Source of the DNA: Coriobacteriales bacterium
GTDB lineage: Bacteria > Actinomycetota > Coriobacteriia > Coriobacteriales > UBA8131
Length of the DNA: 16,643 nucleotides
Reading direction: 5' to 3'
Assembly (NCBI GenBank): GCA_031276475.1
Contig: JAISMZ010000006.1
Location: forward strand, 1 to 16,643
The translations under genes were made by a program, and so were the position numbers. The notes under the pieces were generated by a model. The model was given only the letters and a program-made list of their open reading frames with translations. It was not told where the DNA came from and searched no databases. The first letter of the stretch is position 1. Each line of letters opens with the position of its first letter. Positions 1-6,049 of this stretch are shown piece by piece.

Positions 1-201
1 GGCGACCGCAGCTTCATCGGCAGTGATACGATGTTCGTGGCACCCGTCACCATCGGCTCCGACGCGACCACCGGTGCCGGCAGTGTGATAACCGCCGATG
101 TGCCCGACGGCGCCCTGGCCCTGGAGCGCGCCGAGCAGGTCGTGATTAAAGACTGGGCGCGGCGCAAGATGACACAGATAGCGACAAAATGGAGGCAGTG
201 A
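1..201 (+). CDS. glmU: Bifunctional UDP-GlcNAc pyrophosphorylase / glucosamine-1-phosphate acetyltransferase, C-terminal end (partial)
   Basis: This is the last 66 codons of a gene that begins before the window, read in frame 1 and ending with TGA at 199-201. The visible residues form the end of a left-handed beta-helix of hexapeptide repeats (FIGSDT, FVAPVTIGS, TTGAGSVIT), followed by a basic tail (ALERAEQVVIKDWARRK). This resembles the acetyl-CoA-binding end of GlmU, which makes UDP-N-acetylglucosamine for peptidoglycan in the cytoplasm. The following prs gene supports the call, because glmU-prs is a conserved pair in Firmicutes and Actinobacteria. The stop codon shares one base with the prs ATG (TGATG), which suggests translational coupling. 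Another hexapeptide-repeat acetyltransferase cannot be excluded from this fragment alone, but the context makes that unlikely. Confidence 0.85.
   Translation, partial: GDRSFIGSDTMFVAPVTIGSDATTGAGSVITADVPDGALALERAEQVVIKDWARRKMTQIATKWRQ
191..195 (+). promoter_or_regulatory. Ribosome binding site that sets the prs start
   Basis: GGAGG lies five bases before the ATG at 201. An in-frame ATG at 189 sits just before this site and would have no comparable Shine-Dalgarno sequence, so 201 is taken as the prs start. The site lies inside the last codons of glmU. Confidence 0.8.
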
Positions 202-1208
202 TGAGTGAGGACGTTAAAGAAGCCGGCATCGGCACGGCCCAGGTGAGCAAGAGCCTGATGGTCTTCTCCGGCAGGAGCAACCCCCAGCTTTCCCAGAGCA
301 TCGCCCGGGCCTTGCGTTGCGACCTGGGTAATGTTGAGACGGACTCCTTTGCCAATGGCGAGATATATGCCCGCTACAAGCAAAGCGTGCGCGGGGCGGA
401 CGTCTTCATCATCCAGTCTATCGCCTCTTCAAACGTCGGCTCGGTAAACGACGCGCTGATGGAGCTGCTGATCATGGCCGATGCCGCCAAACGTGCCTCG
501 GCGCGCTCGGTGACGGCGGTGGTCACACATTTTGGCTACTCCCGCCAGGACAAGAAATCGGCCGCCCGCGAGCCGATCACCGCAAAGCTCGTGGCCAACA
601 TGCTGACCGTCGCCGGCGTCACCCGGCTGATCACCGTCGATCTTCACCAAGGGCAGATCCAGGGCTTCTTTGACCAGCCCGTGAACCACCTGACCGCCCT
701 GCCGATCTTTGCCAGCTACTTCCTGCAAAAAGGCCTGAGCAATATCTGCGTGGTCTCGCCCGACGTTGGGCGCGCCAAGGCGGCTAAGAAGCTGGCCGAC
801 CTGCTGGACGCCGACCTGGCGGTGATGGCCAAGTCGCGTCCCGGCCATAACCGGGCCGAGATCTCCACCGTCATCGGCGACGTTAACGGTAAAACATGCA
901 TTTTAAATGACGATATGATCGACACTGGCGGCTCGATAACCGCAGGGATCACCGCGCTGAAGGATAAGGGCGCCGAGCGGGTCTTTATCAGCGCCACTCA
1001 CGGGTTGTTCTCCGGACAGGCCTATGAGCGGATCGAGAAGGCCGATGTGGAAGAGGTCATCGTCTGCGACACCGTGCCGGTGCCCGATAAGCACCTGACC
1101 GGCAAGATCCGGGTGGTCTCGGTGGCGCCGCTTCTGGCCCAGGCGATAGCCAACGTCTTTAACGAGGCCTCTGTCAGCGAGCTCTTCGATCCCGATTTCG
1201 CGCTCTGA
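201..1208 (+). CDS. prs: Ribose-phosphate pyrophosphokinase (PRPP synthetase)
   Basis: The enzyme joins ribose 5-phosphate and ATP to make PRPP for purine, pyrimidine, histidine, tryptophan and NAD synthesis in the cytoplasm. The 335-residue product is slightly longer than the usual ~315 because of an N-terminal extension of about 15 residues. Visible signatures are FANGEIYARY (50-59), GYSRQDKKS followed by REPITAKLVANML (112-135), the metal/catalytic segment VDLHQGQIQGFFDQPVNHL (146-164), VSPDVGRAKAAKKLAD (185-200) and the PRPP-binding loop ILNDDMIDTGGSI (234-246). The ATG at 201 is chosen because GGAGG lies five bases upstream. The gene overlaps the glmU stop by one base and is followed 38 bases later by pth. 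In Bacillus subtilis a ctc gene lies between prs and pth; it is absent here. Confidence 0.96.
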   Translation: MSEDVKEAGIGTAQVSKSLMVFSGRSNPQLSQSIARALRCDLGNVETDSFANGEIYARYKQSVRGADVFIIQSIASSNVGSVNDALMELLIMADAAKRASARSVTAVVTHFGYSRQDKKSAAREPITAKLVANMLTVAGVTRLITVDLHQGQIQGFFDQPVNHLTALPIFASYFLQKGLSNICVVSPDVGRAKAAKKLADLLDADLAVMAKSRPGHNRAEISTVIGDVNGKTCILNDDMIDTGGSITAGITALKDKGAERVFISATHGLFSGQAYERIEKADVEEVIVCDTVPVPDKHLTGKIRVVSVAPLLAQAIANVFNEASVSELFDPDFAL

Positions 1209-1246
1209 GGCAGGCGGTCGCTGCCGATGCTCCTGAGTATTCTTAA

Positions 1247-1849
1247 ATGAGCCTTTTTCGCAGACAGTCGGACGCTCAGCTGCTCGTCGTCGGCCTTGGC
1301 AACCCCGGCGAGGAATACGCCGCTACCCGTCACAATATCGGCTTTATGACGGCCGACCTGCTGGCCGAGCAGGCTGGCGTGCGCTCTTGGAAGCCGCGTT
1401 GCAGTGCGCTTACCGCCGTTGGGCGTCTGGACGGGCACACGGTGGCCCTGGCCAAGCCGCAGGCCTATATGAACCGCTCGGGTGGGGCCGTCAAGGGCCT
1501 GCTGCGCCACTTTGGCCTGACTGCCGACGCGCTCGTCGTCATCCACGATGACCTGGACATCCCCGAGCACCTGCTGCGCCTGAAAAACGGCGGCGGGCAC
1601 GGTGGCCACAATGGGCTGCGCGACATCAACGCGGCGGTTGGCGAGGATTACCGGCGCGTGCGCGTTGGCATCGGGCGGCCGCCAGGGCGGATGCCCGCCG
1701 ATCGCTTTGTACTCCAGCGGCTTTCTGGCCAGGCTTTGGAGGAGTTAGGAGTTGACGCGCAGGCGGCGGCCGGCGTGGTGCGACAGATTGTTGAACAGGG
1801 CTTTACGGCGGTGCAGAACAGTGTTAACGCAGGCGGTGGTAAGGAGTGA
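1247..1849 (+). CDS. pth: Peptidyl-tRNA hydrolase
   Basis: Pth cuts peptidyl-tRNA released from stalled ribosomes so the tRNA can be reused; it is an essential soluble protein. The 200-residue length fits the family (~190-200). Visible motifs are the N-terminal strand VVGLGNPGEEYAATRHNIGF (14-33) with catalytic His29, the substrate Asn76 in KPQAYMNRSG, the acidic HDDLDIP (100-106), and GGGHGGHNGLRDI (115-127) with Asn122. The ATG at 1247 starts close to the first conserved strand, but no strong Shine-Dalgarno sequence precedes it, so translation may depend on the upstream gene. It probably shares the glmU-prs transcript. The usual downstream partner mfd is missing; a structured non-coding stretch and a convergent gene follow instead. 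Confidence 0.95.
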   Translation: MSLFRRQSDAQLLVVGLGNPGEEYAATRHNIGFMTADLLAEQAGVRSWKPRCSALTAVGRLDGHTVALAKPQAYMNRSGGAVKGLLRHFGLTADALVVIHDDLDIPEHLLRLKNGGGHGGHNGLRDINAAVGEDYRRVRVGIGRPPGRMPADRFVLQRLSGQALEELGVDAQAAAGVVRQIVEQGFTAVQNSVNAGGGKE

Positions 1850-1912
1850 GGCTGGCGCCTTACAGGGTTGTGAACGTGCGGGGTTGGGCCTGGCGGAAGC
1901 CGTGAGCGTGCG

Positions 1913-2018
1913 AGCCCGGGCACAGGGTCGCCTTCAGATAAGTCCTCGCAGCACCAGCGCAGGCCAGGCATGCGTTTGTCTCTGCTGCGGAACTCGCATT
2001 CGGCCCTGTGCCCGGGCT
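1913..2018. repeat. Long three-tier inverted repeat / possible structured RNA or bidirectional terminator
   Basis: The 224-base gap between the convergent genes pth and the HAD hydrolase holds a long imperfect palindrome. The arms 1913-1930 and 2001-2018 pair over 18 positions: 15 perfect (arm AGCCCGGGCACAGGG), then one G-U and two G-C pairs. Inside lie an asymmetric internal loop (1931-1945 against 1991-2000), an 8-pair stem (1946-1953 with 1983-1990, one G-U), and a 5-pair apical stem (1957-1961 with 1971-1975, one G-U) with a nine-base loop. No T-tract follows directly on either strand, although a T/G-rich stretch lies at about 2037-2063. Short open frames crossing it look like high-GC shadows. 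It may end both converging transcripts, be a small RNA, or be a dispersed intergenic repeat. The sequence alone does not decide. Confidence 0.6.
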
Positions 2019-2073
2019 GGGTGCTGGTGAAGGCCGTCTCTGTGTTGTTCTTGTTGGTTGTTGGCGAAAGCCG

Positions 2074-2787
2074 TTAATGGGCGGCAATCAGGGCTGGTAG
2101 CTCGGCGAGGGAGGCGATGCTTATGGCGTCTTTGAGGCGCTCGCCTCGGCGGTTCAGATAGACGGGGGTGATGCCGGCGGCGCGGGCCCCTTGGACATCG
2201 GCGCTTGCGTGGTCGCCGATGTGCATAGCGGCGCTGGCCGGTGTGCCGGTGCGCCTCAGCGCCAGCTCGAATATCGCCGGTTGCGGCTTATGCAGCAGCA
2301 CCTCGGCCGAGGCGATGATCTCGCAGAACAGGTATCCGAGTCCCATCCCTTCGATTACCGGGCGCAATGAGCTGTCCCAGTTGGAGATCAGGCCCAGGCG
2401 CAGACCTTGAGCGCTTAGAGCCTCCAGGCAGGGCAAAACGTCCGGGAAGGTCGTCCAGCTCTCGGGAGCGAGGTAGTGCTGATAGACGCCCTCGGCGATG
2501 ACGATGCGCTGGGCAGCGGGCACATCCAGCAGGGCGCAGAGGTACTCATACATCGTATGCCAGATCTCAACGGCGCGTTGGTCGTCAGCCCAAAAGGAAT
2601 CGTCCTGCTCGTAAAGCTGCTCGTAGTAGCGATACATCTCAGGTATTCTGGCATTTACCTGTGCGGCGTCAAGTTGCACGCCTGAACGCGCAGCGGCGCG
2701 GGCAAAGACCGCGCCTTCGGGTTCCGCAGGTGTGAGCAGGGTGTTGCCAACGTCAAAGAATACCGTAGTGATGCCGGTTTGCCTCAT
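2074..2787 (-). CDS. HAD-superfamily (subfamily IA type) hydrolase
   Basis: This 237-residue protein has the four motifs of a haloacid dehalogenase-like hydrolase in order: FFDVGNTLL (motif I, nucleophile Asp12), LISNWDSS (motif II, Ser135), HKPQPAIF (motif III, Lys167) and HIGDHASADVQGARAAGI (motif IV, Asp192 and Asp197). The helical region between motifs I and II (about 20-120) is a C1-type cap. Most HAD phosphatases have a second Asp two residues after the nucleophile; here that place is Gly14, as in some HDHD3-like or dehalogenase-like members, so the substrate cannot be named. The ATG is at 2787, with AAGGA about 12 bases upstream, a long spacing. The gene stands alone: it is convergent with pth and divergent from the YxeA-like gene. 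Confidence 0.85.
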   Translation of the reverse strand: MRQTGITTVFFDVGNTLLTPAEPEGAVFARAAARSGVQLDAAQVNARIPEMYRYYEQLYEQDDSFWADDQRAVEIWHTMYEYLCALLDVPAAQRIVIAEGVYQHYLAPESWTTFPDVLPCLEALSAQGLRLGLISNWDSSLRPVIEGMGLGYLFCEIIASAEVLLHKPQPAIFELALRRTGTPASAAMHIGDHASADVQGARAAGITPVYLNRRGERLKDAISIASLAELPALIAAH

Positions 2788-2851
2788 GGTTTTGCTGCGT
2801 CCTTATCCAGATTGTGCCGTAGGGCTTCAGCAGTCTTTTGCTGAGGGCACC

Positions 2852-2857
2852 AGTATA
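2852..2857 (-). promoter_or_regulatory. Possible -10 box for the HAD hydrolase gene
   Basis: Read on the - strand the bases are TATACT, one mismatch from the TATAAT consensus, about 65 bases before the start codon at 2787. No recognisable TTGACA-like -35 box lies 16-18 bases upstream and there is no extended TGn, so this is a weak prediction. Confidence 0.25.
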
Positions 2858-2954
2858 GCGCATGCAGGGCGGGCAGATCCTTAGTGAATCCGGCGCAGGG
2901 CTACCCTCACACAGGCTGCGCCGTCACGAAACCCTTACCTAACCCTCACCTTCG

Positions 2955-2981
2955 CGCGGGTTTCCCGAAAACCCACGTTTT
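2955..2981 (+). terminator. Hairpin followed by TTTT, possible leader terminator or attenuator
   Basis: GGGTTT (2958-2963) pairs with AAACCC (2969-2974) around a five-base loop, and two further pairs (2955-2956 with 2976-2977) extend it past one mismatch. TTTT follows at 2978-2981. The shape is that of a short intrinsic terminator on the + strand, but no + strand gene lies just upstream, and the T-tract is short. It could limit read-through or attenuate a transcript leading into the YxeA-like gene. Confidence 0.25.
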
Positions 2982-3023
2982 AAGAGCCTCGATACAATTA
3001 TTCGTGTAGCGCCTGCACCGACT

Positions 3024-3051
3024 TTGCACCAAATTGTTAAACCACTAAAGG
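3024..3051 (+). promoter_or_regulatory. Possible promoter of the YxeA-like gene pair
   Basis: TTGCAC (3024-3029) and TAAAGG (3046-3051) are separated by 16 bases, about 75 bases before the ATG at 3125. The first matches a -35 box fairly well; the second is a poor -10. A better -10-like hexamer, TACAAT, lies at 2993-2998 but has no good -35 partner. Neither choice is firm. Confidence 0.2.
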
Positions 3052-3124
3052 CTTTCTCGATGGGTAGCCCGCGGTGCCCCGGCACAAAGGCAGGGTGCGC
3101 GTAACCTGACGAAAGGAGTCTTTA

Positions 3125-3535
3125 ATGAGTACGGGCAGCACCATAACCCGGATAATAGTCGCGGTGGTAGTCGTAGGACTGATAGGCGGTCTGGGATTTT
3201 TTGGATGGCAGTATTATATGGATCGCTATGTGGGCACCGACTATTATGCGAGAGTTCCGCTGAACTATGACGTTACACCAAAGACCATGCATTCAGATGA
3301 CGGCACCGACCTCGGTCCCGGTAAGGAATATACGCTGAAAGCCTATAATCTGAAAGGCGAGCTGCGAGAGCTGAACTTAACCGTGTATGCTCCTGGAAGC
3401 ACGATGGCAAGCGCCCGCGAGCTGCCACGGCCCGGCGAATACCTGTGCATAAAGGCAAGTCGCCAGATTGTCATCAGTTGGCAGACCGTACCCAAAAGCG
3501 CGGTTCCCTCAAGCCTGGTGGAGCGACTCGGATGA
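3125..3535 (+). CDS. YxeA-like (DUF1093-type) membrane-anchored protein
   Basis: The 136-residue product begins with a short polar head and one hydrophobic segment (about 9-27), which looks like an uncleaved signal-anchor with the rest outside the membrane. No lipobox cysteine is present. The exported part has YYARVPLNYDV (40-50), EYTLKAYNLKGELREL (68-83), GEYLCIKAS (104-112) and WQTVPKSAVP (119-128). These resemble the small beta-rich YxeA/DUF1093 proteins of Firmicutes and related bacteria, whose function is unknown. The start is secure because AAAGGAG at 3112-3118 lies six bases before the ATG. The stop overlaps the next ATG (ATGA), so the two genes are probably co-translated. Rare ATA codons and a lower GC than the neighbours hint at acquisition. 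The family call rests on remembered sequence pattern only. Confidence 0.6.
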   Translation: MSTGSTITRIIVAVVVVGLIGGLGFFGWQYYMDRYVGTDYYARVPLNYDVTPKTMHSDDGTDLGPGKEYTLKAYNLKGELRELNLTVYAPGSTMASARELPRPGEYLCIKASRQIVISWQTVPKSAVPSSLVERLG

Positions 3536-3819
3536 CTCGGGCAACAGGCTTTCTGATAGCTGTTCTGACGGCCACAGCTTCTTTTGTGAACTATGCCTGG
3601 CATCTTTCCGGCAGCTCGATCCATGTGTTCAGCGTCACCATCCAGGTCGTTTTGGTTCTGCTCAGTGCAATAGCTGCGTTGCTGTATCGCAATAAACGCA
3701 TTCGTCCTGGCTACGAGCTTGGCCTGATACGAGTATTCACCTACAGCTTTGGCGCCATCGTTCTTGCGTTGATAGCAAATGTCAGCATTCTGGTGGCGAT
3801 ACTGATGCAGGAGGTTTAA
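3532..3819 (+). CDS. Small membrane protein with three predicted transmembrane segments, family unknown
   Basis: I do not recognise this 95-residue protein. It is hydrophobic, with likely membrane segments at about 5-23, 33-52 and 67-92, and a short basic loop RNKRIRPG (53-60) between the second and third. By the positive-inside rule that loop should be cytoplasmic. No catalytic motif is visible. The ATG at 3532 overlaps the stop of the YxeA-like gene (ATGA), and GGTGGAG at 3517-3523 is a reasonable ribosome site. A longer reading from 3445 would run 90 bases into the previous gene and add a polar head unlike the rest, so it was not used. Tight coupling suggests that the protein acts with the YxeA-like protein at the membrane. 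The last codons form part of the terminator-like hairpin shared with the convergent femX-like gene. Confidence 0.65.
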   Translation: MTRATGFLIAVLTATASFVNYAWHLSGSSIHVFSVTIQVVLVLLSAIAALLYRNKRIRPGYELGLIRVFTYSFGAIVLALIANVSILVAILMQEV

Positions 3820-3836
3820 CGACCCGTAAATCTCCT
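3809..3836. terminator. Hairpin between convergent gene ends, possible bidirectional terminator
   Basis: AGGAGGTTTA (3809-3818) pairs with TAAATCTCCT (3827-3836) over ten positions, with one G-U pair and an eight-base loop. It covers the stop codon of the three-TM protein gene and ends one base before the femX-like stop. The position between converging genes suits a shared terminator. The following T-tract is only three bases on the + strand and absent on the - strand, so efficiency is doubtful. Confidence 0.45.
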
Positions 3837-4805
3837 TTAGCGTCGCAAGAGTCGGATAAGACTCCTGGCCTTGGGCAACAGGCCTTCCCAAATGCCATAG
3901 AGTGGCGAAAGTGGAGCGTCCAAAGTGCCCAATAAAAGTTCTTCGCGACCACCGGTAAATCCCAGTTTAAAAGCTGAGATACCCTCTCCAAGCAGGCCAT
4001 TCATATCATAGAGGGCGACCCCCTCGGCACGCAGGCTGCTGATCGCCTGCCACTTTAGGCTGTAGTTGGCGCGCAGCTGCTGCCCCCTGTCGTCCATGCC
4101 GCCATAGAGCTCAAAGGCCAGTGCGGGGGTGACAGCCAACCAGAGAAAAGCTACGATCGCACCCTGGTGCTCGGCGACAAAGATGCGACTGTGCGAACCC
4201 AACTGCTTGGCAACAGCGTAATAATAATCGTCTACGTGCAACCCAAAACCTGCCCGGCTTGCCGTCTGATGATAGATGACAAGGCAGCGCTCGATGTCTT
4301 TTTCGCTGCGCGCCTCGCGCACTGCAATACCCTCTTTGGCGGACTTGCGAATGTATTGACGGGTTTTTTTTGTTGCAGCGGCCAGCAGCGTTTCCTCGCT
4401 GAGAGAAAGGTCAAGCGTTGCGGTGCGTGCGAGCAGGACGGGGTTTTTGGAGAAGCTAAAGCCCCTGGGCAGCACATCGCCTGTCGGCCAATGCGGTTCA
4501 ACTTTAAGTTCGATACAGTTACGTGCGCGAGCCCAGTCGCTAAGCTCGGGGAGCAGCGATAACGGGCGTAGACCAAAGGGGCCGCGCGGCAGATAGGCCA
4601 GCGAGCGAAACGGGCCCGGCAGCTTGCGCAGCAACACCTGAGCGCCAACACCAGCGGCATCTGACCAGAGGCGGTGCGGCTGCCAGGCTCCGTGCAGGGC
4701 CTTGGTCTCGCCCCACCCCCAGAGCTGAAGGGGGTGTCCCCCCTGCGTTACAACCAGGTCATCCCATTCTCTGCGCTCGTCGATAACTCGCAAACAGCTG
4801 CACAC
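3837..4805 (-). CDS. FemX/FemAB-family peptidoglycan interpeptide-bridge aminoacyltransferase
   Basis: FemAB-type enzymes use aminoacyl-tRNA to add the cross-bridge amino acids to lipid II on the cytoplasmic face of the membrane. The 322-residue product shows their double-GNAT features: YLPRGPFG (71-78), TKKTRQYIRKSAKEG (145-159, matching the K-x-R-x-x-I-R-K-A family motif), FELYGGMDD (231-239), LYDMNG (265-270) and AFKLGFTGG (278-286). Which amino acid is added cannot be told. The start is a GTG at 4805; an in-frame TAA two codons earlier forbids a longer protein, and the Shine-Dalgarno match is weak. It lies 50 bases after pepP on the same strand, so it may be the last gene of the long operon. 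An eight-base A run (T at 4364-4371 on +) falls in the Lys-rich motif. Its position follows pepP, where efp is often found. Confidence 0.8.
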   Translation of the reverse strand: MCSCLRVIDERREWDDLVVTQGGHPLQLWGWGETKALHGAWQPHRLWSDAAGVGAQVLLRKLPGPFRSLAYLPRGPFGLRPLSLLPELSDWARARNCIELKVEPHWPTGDVLPRGFSFSKNPVLLARTATLDLSLSEETLLAAATKKTRQYIRKSAKEGIAVREARSEKDIERCLVIYHQTASRAGFGLHVDDYYYAVAKQLGSHSRIFVAEHQGAIVAFLWLAVTPALAFELYGGMDDRGQQLRANYSLKWQAISSLRAEGVALYDMNGLLGEGISAFKLGFTGGREELLLGTLDAPLSPLYGIWEGLLPKARSLIRLLRR

Positions 4806-4855
4806 TTCTTAACAGCGCCTTTCTGGTCGGTGTCTTTTTGATGCTCTTTTGGTTC

Positions 4856-6049
4856 TTATAATTCTATCAAATCGCGTGGGCTGGTGGTGAAGCTCTCAAA
4901 TCCCCACTCGCCTATCAGGCCGAGGTTTTCGATGCGTACGCCACCCTGGCCCTGGATATAAATGCCCGGCTCAACCGTCACCACATTGCCAATTTCTAAC
5001 GTTTCAGTTGCCTTTACCGCAAGAACGGGCAGCTCGTGGATGTCGAGACCGACGCCATGGCCCAGACCGTGGCTCAACTCGCCATAGCCTGCGGCAGCAA
5101 ACAGCGCATTGACCTGTTCGGCTACTGCGGCGCCCGTCGTGCCGGCGCGGATCGCAGCGGCAGCCTGGAGATGAGCGTCGAGCACCGTTGCGTAGAGACG
5201 GCGCTGTGCGGCACTGGCCTTGCCAAGAATAACGGTCCGCGTCATATCAGAGCAGTAACCGTTGATGCGAGCGCCAAAGTCGAGCAGTACAAAGTCGCCC
5301 GTACACAATACGCGGTCGCCGGGGACGGCATGGGGCACGGCGCTGTTTGGCCCTGAGGCAACTATCGAGGGAAAGGCCGGACCGTCGGCACCAAGCTTGC
5401 GCATCAGGTATTCCAACTCGCTGGCTACGCGACGTTCGCTCAGGCCCGGACGGATGAAGTTCAGTATCTGAGCGAAGGCGGCATCGGTGATGGCCTGCGC
5501 CGCCTTAAGTGCCGCAACTTCCCCGGCATCTTTGCGGGCGCGCAGGCCGGATAGCAGATCTGCGCATTCGATCAGTTCCACACGAAAGGACAGCGGCGCG
5601 GCGGCGGGGGCTGCGGCGGTAAAAACCTTCTCCAGGGCGCGAAAGCGATTCAGGGCAAGATCGGCCTCGATGCCGAGGCGCAAAGGCCGGGCCGCGCCTG
5701 TGCCAGCGCTTAAATCCCTGGCGGCGCGGGCTTTAAGCCGCTCGGCCAGGTAGTCGCTTTGAGCGATACGTTCGTCATTGATTTGCCAGTTCGCGGCCGT
5801 CGCCTGCGCGCGCATCGCGGCAGAATAGCGGCTGTCAGTCTTCAGGTAGCCGAGCGGCTCATCGTCAGTTGCCCGCTGTGAGGCGACGAGCAGCAGATGT
5901 GCCTGCTCCTCATCAAAGACACCAGACCAATCGGTCAGCCAGCGAATGTCCGAGCTGTGCGTGACCAGGTGATAATCCAATTCCTCACGCTCCAGTATGG
6001 CGCGCAGGGCTTCGATGCGGGCGGCGGCGGGGACAGGCGTCAAACTCAC
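4856..6049 (-). CDS. pepP: Xaa-Pro aminopeptidase (M24B metallopeptidase)
   Basis: The enzyme removes N-terminal residues that precede proline, using two metal ions. The 397-residue protein has an N-terminal creatinase-like domain (about 1-165) and a pita-bread catalytic domain. The five metal ligands are visible: Asp257 in LLDFGARINGY, Asp268 in CSDMTRT, His331 in GLGHGVGLDIHE, Glu360 in VTVEPGIY and Glu374 in VRIENLG. His240 (AVPHAVPGD) fits the active-site His. The start is GTG at 6049, overlapping the aroQ stop by four bases (GTGA), with GAGGAGGG just upstream. The aroQ-pepP order matches yqhS-yqhT of Bacillus subtilis, where efp follows; here femX follows. The gene symbol is by analogy; family members are also called pepQ or ypdF, and substrate preference is not shown by sequence. 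Confidence 0.92.
   Translation of the reverse strand: MSLTPVPAAARIEALRAILEREELDYHLVTHSSDIRWLTDWSGVFDEEQAHLLLVASQRATDDEPLGYLKTDSRYSAAMRAQATAANWQINDERIAQSDYLAERLKARAARDLSAGTGAARPLRLGIEADLALNRFRALEKVFTAAAPAAAPLSFRVELIECADLLSGLRARKDAGEVAALKAAQAITDAAFAQILNFIRPGLSERRVASELEYLMRKLGADGPAFPSIVASGPNSAVPHAVPGDRVLCTGDFVLLDFGARINGYCSDMTRTVILGKASAAQRRLYATVLDAHLQAAAAIRAGTTGAAVAEQVNALFAAAGYGELSHGLGHGVGLDIHELPVLAVKATETLEIGNVVTVEPGIYIQGQGGVRIENLGLIGEWGFESFTTSPRDLIEL

Larger units (their letters stand above)
2788..3124. other. Divergent intergenic region, 337 bases, no gene seen
   Basis: This stretch separates the start of the HAD hydrolase (- strand) from the start of the YxeA-like gene (+ strand) and must hold any promoters for both. 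No convincing open frame was found. It looks more AT-rich than the flanking housekeeping genes. Contents seen are a small hairpin in the HAD leader (2827-2832 with 2839-2844), a TATACT box on the - strand, a hairpin followed by TTTT at 2955-2981, a TACAAT box at 2993-2998, a TTGCAC/TAAAGG pair at 3024-3051, and a strong AAAGGAG at 3112-3118 before the YxeA-like ATG. Confidence 0.7.

Noticed and set aside
189..200. Upstream in-frame ATG for prs at 189
   Set aside because: It precedes the GGAGG site; the ATG at 201 is ideally spaced from that site and overlaps the glmU stop.
1850..2073. SRP RNA, tmRNA, RNase P RNA or tRNA in the structured gap
   Set aside because: The known conserved cores (for example the SRP tetraloop region, the tmRNA ends or a T-loop GTTCRA) were not found on either strand by reading.
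1752..2087. Short open frames in both directions over the pth-HAD gap
   Set aside because: Their products are Arg/Pro/Cys-rich, one overlaps pth in another frame, and the DNA is better explained by the inverted repeat.
2898..2950. Repeated ACCCTCAC words in the divergent intergenic region
   Set aside because: There are only two short copies without regular spacing, too little for an operator or CRISPR-like call.
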